A stretch of 9,784 nt of DNA from positions 1 to 9,784 of the forward strand of contig DASYAN010000132.1 of the NCBI GenBank assembly GCA_036501345.1, written 5' to 3'. The translations under genes and the position numbers were made by a program. Origin of the DNA: DASYAN01 sp036501345. Lineage in GTDB: Bacteria; Chloroflexota; Ktedonobacteria; Ktedonobacterales; Ktedonobacteraceae. The notes under the pieces were generated by a model. That model was given only the letters and a program-made list of their open reading frames with translations. It had not been told where the DNA came from and did no database searches. Positions 5,663 to 9,784 of the stretch are shown piece after piece (position 1 is the first letter of the stretch; the number at the start of each line of letters is the position of its first letter).

Positions 5663-6907
5663 ATGAAGCAAAGGAGCTTTCTTTTTCTCAAATTCAGTAC
5701 ATTTATGCTGGTCACTATCCTTATCCCAGCAAGTATTGTCTTGACAGATAGTTCTTTGCTTGCCGCTAAGAGTCAATTTGCTCCAATTACAAATTTATCG
5801 GTCCCTGGATGTTCTACAAAGATTTCTTCCTGTACGATAAATGCCACGTGCGCTTCAAGCATTTTATCATGTACAATAGCTTCCAAATGTTCTATAAGTC
5901 CTATTTCCTGCAAAGTAAATGGTACCTGTTCTCTAAATGGTGTCCCTTGTAAAGTGAACTCTTTATGCATAGCAAATAATTCATGTTCCATAACAATAAG
6001 CTGCTCATCAAATAACATTTTATGTCAGCCAAACACCGCATGCTCGTTAAGTACTGCTTCCTGCTCGGCAACTATTACATGCCAATCAGCTAACATCTCC
6101 TGTATGATAACTGCTACATGCTCTGCAAAGATTCTTTCCTGTACTGTAACTACTTCATGCTCTGTACATAATATCCCATGTCTAGCAAGATTAGTTTGCT
6201 TCTTTAATGGAACTTGTACTCCCAATATCAAATGTTTCTTAGATGGATCATGCACTCCTAACCTTAAGTGTGTTCTAAATGGTAGCTGCTTATCAATCCT
6301 TAGTTGCATACTCACTAATACCTGCCCAGCTTCTTCCACACCGCCTGCCGTATCAACTATTACACCTCCTGCGATATCGGAGCCCACACCTCCGGCTGTA
6401 TCGACACCCACGCCTTCGGTTCAGCCAAGCGGTCCCCTTGCCAATCCGGGTTTTGAAACAGGGACACTAGATCACTGGAGTTGCGGTGACAAAGATCAAG
6501 TGGCAACGAGTCCAGTGCACGGTGGTCACTTCGCGCTACAAATCGTTCCGACCGATTCCACTACTGGCGAGTGTGATCAAACGGTTGATGTGCAATCTAA
6601 CACAACTTATACGCTTCAAGCATATGTACAAGGCAAAAATATCTTTATAGGTTTTAAAGGAGGGCCCGTTTTCTACACCGCTGATCAGAATGATAATAGC
6701 TATACGGTCTTGAACTATACGTTTACAACGGGCTCTAGTACCAGTCTCACCATTTTTGTCGAAGGTTGGTATGGACAGAATGTCGGTTATGCAGATGATT
6801 TCAGCCTTACAACACATTCGCCAGGGAGTAATCCTACCCCGTCTGAGAGTAATCCTACCCCGTCTGAGAGTAATCCTACACCATCTGGCAGTAAGGTTAA
6901 TTCGTGA
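5663..6907 (+). CDS. Exported cysteine-repeat protein with C-terminal carbohydrate-binding module
   Basis: A 414-residue exported protein with no recognised enzyme domain. A signal peptide (KQR, hydrophobic 13-29, cleavage likely after LLAA at 35) precedes a low-complexity Ser/Thr/Asn/Ile-rich region (50-221). That region holds 28 cysteines separated by exactly 6 or 7 positions, with typical units such as CTINATC and CVLNGSC. A Pro/Thr linker built on TPPAVST follows (222-257). The module at about 258-384 contains NPGFETG (261-267), HWSC (271-274), SPVHGGHFAL, NTTYTLQAYV and EGWYGQNVGYADDFSL. It closely resembles the carbohydrate-binding module of Streptomyces chitinases, including a likely C274-C304 disulfide. 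The tail (385-414) has three SNPTPS repeats. Even spacing suggests a disulfide-stapled solenoid or rod displayed on a polysaccharide. The function is unknown; a structural wall, spore or hyphal surface role is inference. Confidence 0.85.
   Translation: MKQRSFLFLKFSTFMLVTILIPASIVLTDSSLLAAKSQFAPITNLSVPGCSTKISSCTINATCASSILSCTIASKCSISPISCKVNGTCSLNGVPCKVNSLCIANNSCSITISCSSNNILCQPNTACSLSTASCSATITCQSANISCMITATCSAKILSCTVTTSCSVHNIPCLARLVCFFNGTCTPNIKCFLDGSCTPNLKCVLNGSCLSILSCILTNTCPASSTPPAVSTITPPAISEPTPPAVSTPTPSVQPSGPLANPGFETGTLDHWSCGDKDQVATSPVHGGHFALQIVPTDSTTGECDQTVDVQSNTTYTLQAYVQGKNIFIGFKGGPVFYTADQNDNSYTVLNYTFTTGSSTSLTIFVEGWYGQNVGYADDFSLTTHSPGSNPTPSESNPTPSESNPTPSGSKVNS
5810..6325 (+). repeat. Coding repeat array: 28 Cys codons at 18/21-nt spacing
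   Basis: Within the Cys-rich gene, Cys codons (TGT/TGC) recur every 18 or 21 nt. The step alternates 7,6,7,6 residues through most of the array, with a 6,6,6 stretch at Cys 102-108-114. It then becomes a pure 6-residue step from Cys 173 to the last at 221. The unit is thus 13 residues (39 nt) early and 12 residues (36 nt) late. Identity between units is low apart from Cys, hydrophobic Ile/Leu and Ser/Thr/Asn, which suggests an old array held by structure. Confidence 0.85.
6827..6889 (+). repeat. Three 21-bp tandem repeats at the 3' end of the Cys-rich gene
   Basis: Units 6827-6847 and 6848-6868 are identical, and 6869-6889 differs at a few bases. Each encodes SNPTPS plus one residue (E, E, G). 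Identical neighbouring units point to recent slippage, and copy number probably varies between strains. The repeat lengthens a flexible Pro/Ser tail. Confidence 0.9.
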
Positions 6908-7058
6908 GTTGAGGCTTGGTCGCTGGTTGTAGGGAATGTTACCCATCCACATTTACTTGCGTGTCTGATACAAGAACTATAGGACTCTTTCACTAAGACT
7001 TCGTGCCGATACATAAAGATGAATTAAAGATTATTATGCCTACTTAAGGAGTCTGTCG

Positions 7059-9784
7059 ATGGAGTGTGAGGGCAGTGAGCATCTCCTGTTGGCAACGAAA
7101 CTTGCCATTCCACCAACCTATCGCAAAAAAATCGTTCCTCGTCCACGCCTCTACCGTCAGCTAGAAGCAGGAGTGCAGGGCCCTCTTGTGTTGATCACGG
7201 CTCCAGCTGGCTTTGGAAAAACTACTCTGATCGGAGAGTGGTTACGGCAGTGTGATCTCCCAGTTGCCTGGATCTCCCTGGAATGCAGTGACAATGATCT
7301 GGTCCGTTTCTGGCGCTATGTTATCAAAGCCTTGAACAGTCTCCATCCAGATATTAGCGAGCACATTGGATATCACCATGAACTGTCACAACTATGCCCA
7401 TCAGAAACTCTAAATATAGAAGTACTTCTGACTACACTCATCAATATGCTGATGGCATTACCTCAGGATATTATCCTTGCATTGGATGATTATCAAACGA
7501 TTACTGAGCCAGCTATTCATCAGAGCCTGCAGTTCTTACTGGAGCATCTACCACCTCAGCTTCACCTTTTTATTACTACACGTACGAATTTTCCACTACC
7601 AATTGCACGATTGCGTGTGCAAGGAAAATTAACCGAATTACGTGCTGCCGATTTGCGCTTTACGCCTGATGAGACAGAGCACTTTTTTACTCAGGCTATG
7701 GGACTTCCTGTCAGTACAGCAGATATTGCTACTATCAATGATCGTACTGAGGGATGGGCAGCAGGTTTGCAATTAGCTGTGCTCTCACTGCAAGGATGGG
7801 ATGATCCAACGACCATTCATAAATTCATCAGTACATTTAGTGGTCAGCAACATAGTGTGTTGTATTACCTGACTGACGAGGTCCTTGCATATCAACCCAT
7901 AGCGGTACAAGACTTCTTACTAGCGACCTCGGTGCTAGAGCGTATGAATGCAGATCTCTGCGATGCAGTAACTGGGCAGAATAATGGGCAGGCAATGCTC
8001 GAACAGCTTGAGGCTGCCAATCTCTTCCTCCTTGTTGTAGACGAGCAGGAGAAATGGTACCGCTATTATCATCTCTTTGCCGATTTACTGCGCTATCGTT
8101 TACAGCGTACTTATCCAGAACGTGAGTCTGAACTACATCTGCGTGCTTGCATCTGGTATGAGCAACACGGTATGATCGTAGAAGCGGTCACCCACGCCTT
8201 GGCCTCAGGTTCTATGCAACGCGCCGCCGATCTCATCGAAGAGCATACTTGGTCCTTGATCTGGCAGCAGAACGATAGCGTGGTCTATTCCTGGCTCACG
8301 CAACTCCCGGAAAGCGTTTTCACTACCCGTCCCGCATTGTGTTACCTGCGGGCATGGATACTTTATGCCAGAGCAGATTTAGAGGCTTCAGAGCAGGCGC
8401 TTGAACAGGCAGAAGATCTCTGGCGAGAACAAAAGAACAATGCCATGCTAAGCCGGATCCACGATTTTCGTGCTTATGTGGCGCTACTCTGCGCGAACGG
8501 AGCACAAACTCTGAGCCATGCGCAACAAACTCTTGCTCTGACAAACGGCAATGATATGCCACTTCGTGCAAGTGCACTGGTTGCACTGGGAGGTGCATAC
8601 TTGCTGATGGGTGAGATAGTACAGGCACGCACGATACTGAGCGAAGGCTACCGCCTGAGTCAAAAGAGTGGCAATCTTGTTTCCATGCAGTTGGCGACTA
8701 TGTATCTCGGGAAAGCATATATCGTGCAGGGTAATTTACGCACTGCGCACCAGGCCTACCAGCAAATGCTTGCCGAGATCGGTGAAATCCAGGCATGGTA
8801 TAGCGCTGATGCCCATGTGCAACTGGCAAAGATTTATCGAGAGTGGAATGATATTGCCGCTGCGTACAAACACTGGGAACAGGCCTTGCACATCATCGAG
8901 AAGAGCAGACGAGAAGGCTTTGGGAGCACAGAAAGCTCTATCCTGGCTGCCCAACTGGCCTGGATACGTGGCGAACACAACGAAGTGCTTACATGGCTCG
9001 ACCGAGCAGAACACTGTTCACGATGCTTTGGCATCAATCACATGGCACTGGCGGAAATTGCCAATGTCCGTGTGCACTTCTTACTCGCCCAAGGTGATAT
9101 GAATGCTGCCATCTCCTGGGGCAAACACTACAAGCATGAGGCGGCAACCAGAGCAGAAGTTCCTCTCATTCCCCTTCACAACTCTGGCTTCGGTCAGTCA
9201 ATCAGGGCAGAAGTTCCTCTTCTTCCGTTTGACAATGCCGCTATCGAGTCTGATTCTGTTCGACCAATCGGAGCAGAAGTTCCTCGTATTTCTCCTGATA
9301 GCACCACTGCCATATCTAGCCTCACTCGGTCGATCGGAGCGGAAGCTTCTCCTATTCCACTCGACAGCAACACTACTCTATCTAGCTCCGCTCAGTTGGC
9401 CGGAGCAGAAGTATCGCCGTACGAAAAAGAGTCCTATGCCTTGATGCAAGGGCGCTTATTGATTGCCCAGGAGAAGTCAGAAACAGCCATTGCCCTGCTG
9501 GAGGAGGTACTTCAGATCGCACTGGAGCAGGAACGACGCGGCAATGTGATTGCCATTCTCGTCATACTGACACTAGCTTATCACGCGGAAGGAAATACAC
9601 AACAAACTCTCCAGACACTCGAGCGAGCCCTGATCTTGGCGGAAGCAGCTGGCTATATCCGCACTTTCGTTGACGAAGGCTCGGCAATGGCCATCCTGCT
9701 GACCGAATTTTGTAGTCGCTATCAGCGGCGACCAGTAAGTGAGCAAGAGAAGATCTCGCTTGAATATATCTACACAGTATTAGC
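7059..9784 (+). CDS. MalT-like LuxR-family ATPase regulator (C-terminus beyond window)
   Basis: A large STAND-type signal-transducing ATPase of the MalT family (908 residues visible). It is expected to oligomerise on sensing a ligand or partner and to activate transcription through a C-terminal LuxR-type helix-turn-helix that lies past the right edge. The N-terminus LLATKLAIPP...VPRPRLYRQL is the standard family opening. Walker A is APAGFGKTT (48-56, K54) and Walker B is LALDDYQ (D143/D144). The family stretches FITTRTNFPLPIARLR, LRAADLRFTPDE, EGWAAGLQLA (W233) and WYRYYHLFADLLRYRL (from W333) follow. A helical TPR-like region occupies about 370-880. It is interrupted at 698-785 by in-frame repeats absent from typical members. 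TTAAGGAG 7 nt upstream supports the start. No partner gene indicates its target. Confidence 0.92.
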   Translation, partial: MECEGSEHLLLATKLAIPPTYRKKIVPRPRLYRQLEAGVQGPLVLITAPAGFGKTTLIGEWLRQCDLPVAWISLECSDNDLVRFWRYVIKALNSLHPDISEHIGYHHELSQLCPSETLNIEVLLTTLINMLMALPQDIILALDDYQTITEPAIHQSLQFLLEHLPPQLHLFITTRTNFPLPIARLRVQGKLTELRAADLRFTPDETEHFFTQAMGLPVSTADIATINDRTEGWAAGLQLAVLSLQGWDDPTTIHKFISTFSGQQHSVLYYLTDEVLAYQPIAVQDFLLATSVLERMNADLCDAVTGQNNGQAMLEQLEAANLFLLVVDEQEKWYRYYHLFADLLRYRLQRTYPERESELHLRACIWYEQHGMIVEAVTHALASGSMQRAADLIEEHTWSLIWQQNDSVVYSWLTQLPESVFTTRPALCYLRAWILYARADLEASEQALEQAEDLWREQKNNAMLSRIHDFRAYVALLCANGAQTLSHAQQTLALTNGNDMPLRASALVALGGAYLLMGEIVQARTILSEGYRLSQKSGNLVSMQLATMYLGKAYIVQGNLRTAHQAYQQMLAEIGEIQAWYSADAHVQLAKIYREWNDIAAAYKHWEQALHIIEKSRREGFGSTESSILAAQLAWIRGEHNEVLTWLDRAEHCSRCFGINHMALAEIANVRVHFLLAQGDMNAAISWGKHYKHEAATRAEVPLIPLHNSGFGQSIRAEVPLLPFDNAAIESDSVRPIGAEVPRISPDSTTAISSLTRSIGAEASPIPLDSNTTLSSSAQLAGAEVSPYEKESYALMQGRLLIAQEKSETAIALLEEVLQIALEQERRGNVIAILVILTLAYHAEGNTQQTLQTLERALILAEAAGYIRTFVDEGSAMAILLTEFCSRYQRRPVSEQEKISLEYIYTVL
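9150..9413 (+). repeat. Degenerate 66-bp in-frame repeats within the MalT-like gene
   Basis: Units begin at 9150 (54 bp, shortened), 9204, 9270 and 9336 (66 bp each), with a partial fifth unit at 9402. Each opens with a form of AGAGCAGAAGTTCCTC, encoding [RG]AEVP or AEAS. Ser/Thr/Asp-rich sequence ending in an SI/PI-type pair follows (in unit 4, Leu-Ala). Lengths are multiples of three, so the reading frame is kept. The encoded 22-residue units are hydrophilic and do not look like TPR helices, so they probably form a flexible loop. Confidence 0.85.

Noticed and set aside
5810..6325. Regular spacing in this stretch as a possible CRISPR array or non-coding repeat
   Set aside because: The 18/21-nt period is in codon register with Cys. 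There is no conserved repeat of 25-40 bp and no unique spacers, so the pattern is protein-level.
5773..6411. Long open frames on the minus strand opposite the Cys array (5773-6018 and 6025-6411)
   Set aside because: Periodic TGT/TGC codons read as ACA/GCA on the other strand and so avoid stops. The translations are repetitive artefacts with no signal, domain or ribosome site.
6908..7058. Terminator or promoter between the Cys-rich and MalT-like genes
   Set aside because: No stem followed by a T-run is visible, only weak GGG/CCC pairing near 6937-6950. No -35/-10 pair with normal spacing stands out, so neither is called.
8323..9102. Other open frames inside the MalT-like gene (8323-8628 minus, 8668-9102 plus, 8736-9014 minus)
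   Set aside because: All lie within a continuous, well-recognised coding frame and show no domain or start signal of their own.
9103..9444. Open frame of 113 codons overlapping the MalT-like repeat region on the plus strand
   Set aside because: It is a shifted-frame shadow of the 66-bp repeats inside a clear longer coding frame, and its product is low-complexity.

Overview
The window looks like a chromosomal segment of a Gram-positive-like, soil-type bacterium. The best guess is the Ktedonobacteria (Chloroflexota). The reasons are moderate GC, a lipoprotein PstS, a secreted protein carrying a Streptomyces-type carbohydrate-binding module, and a very large MalT-like regulator of the kind that is abundant in that class. 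This placement is inference from gene style; no rRNA or other marker is present.

Positions 1-3713 (minus strand) hold a high-affinity phosphate uptake operon in the order pstS-pstC-pstA-pstB. PstS captures phosphate outside the membrane, PstC and PstA form the channel, and PstB is the ATPase. pstB runs off the left edge shortly after its H-loop. The 5' region of pstS (about 3800-3936) holds eight TTAA cores. Three of them lie exactly 11 bp apart and read TTAACA/TTAACA/TTAATT on the coding strand, which is the arrangement expected of a PHO box bound by a PhoP/PhoB-type regulator.

Positions 3936-5140 (minus strand) hold a membrane-anchored or secreted CBM5/12 + NodB polysaccharide deacetylase, followed by a clear intrinsic terminator that abuts the pst control region. 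A 522-bp intergenic region (5141-5662) separates it from a divergent plus-strand gene and contains clustered GGACA/TGTCC elements.

Positions 5663-6907 (plus strand) encode the most unusual item. It is an exported protein with 28 cysteines spaced strictly 6 or 7 residues apart over about 170 residues, then a Pro/Thr linker, a chitinase-type carbohydrate-binding module, and a short tandem-repeat tail. I see no catalytic domain. It looks like a disulfide-stapled repeat (possibly beta-solenoid) scaffold attached to a polysaccharide-binding module.

Positions 7059-9784 (plus strand) encode a MalT-like STAND ATPase regulator, open to the right edge and lacking only its expected C-terminal LuxR helix-turn-helix. 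Its TPR-like region is interrupted by in-frame degenerate 66-bp repeats. The deacetylase and the Cys-rich protein are both exported and both carry polysaccharide-binding modules, so the middle of the window may be a small cell-surface or chitin-related locus. The link to the pst operon may be only adjacency.
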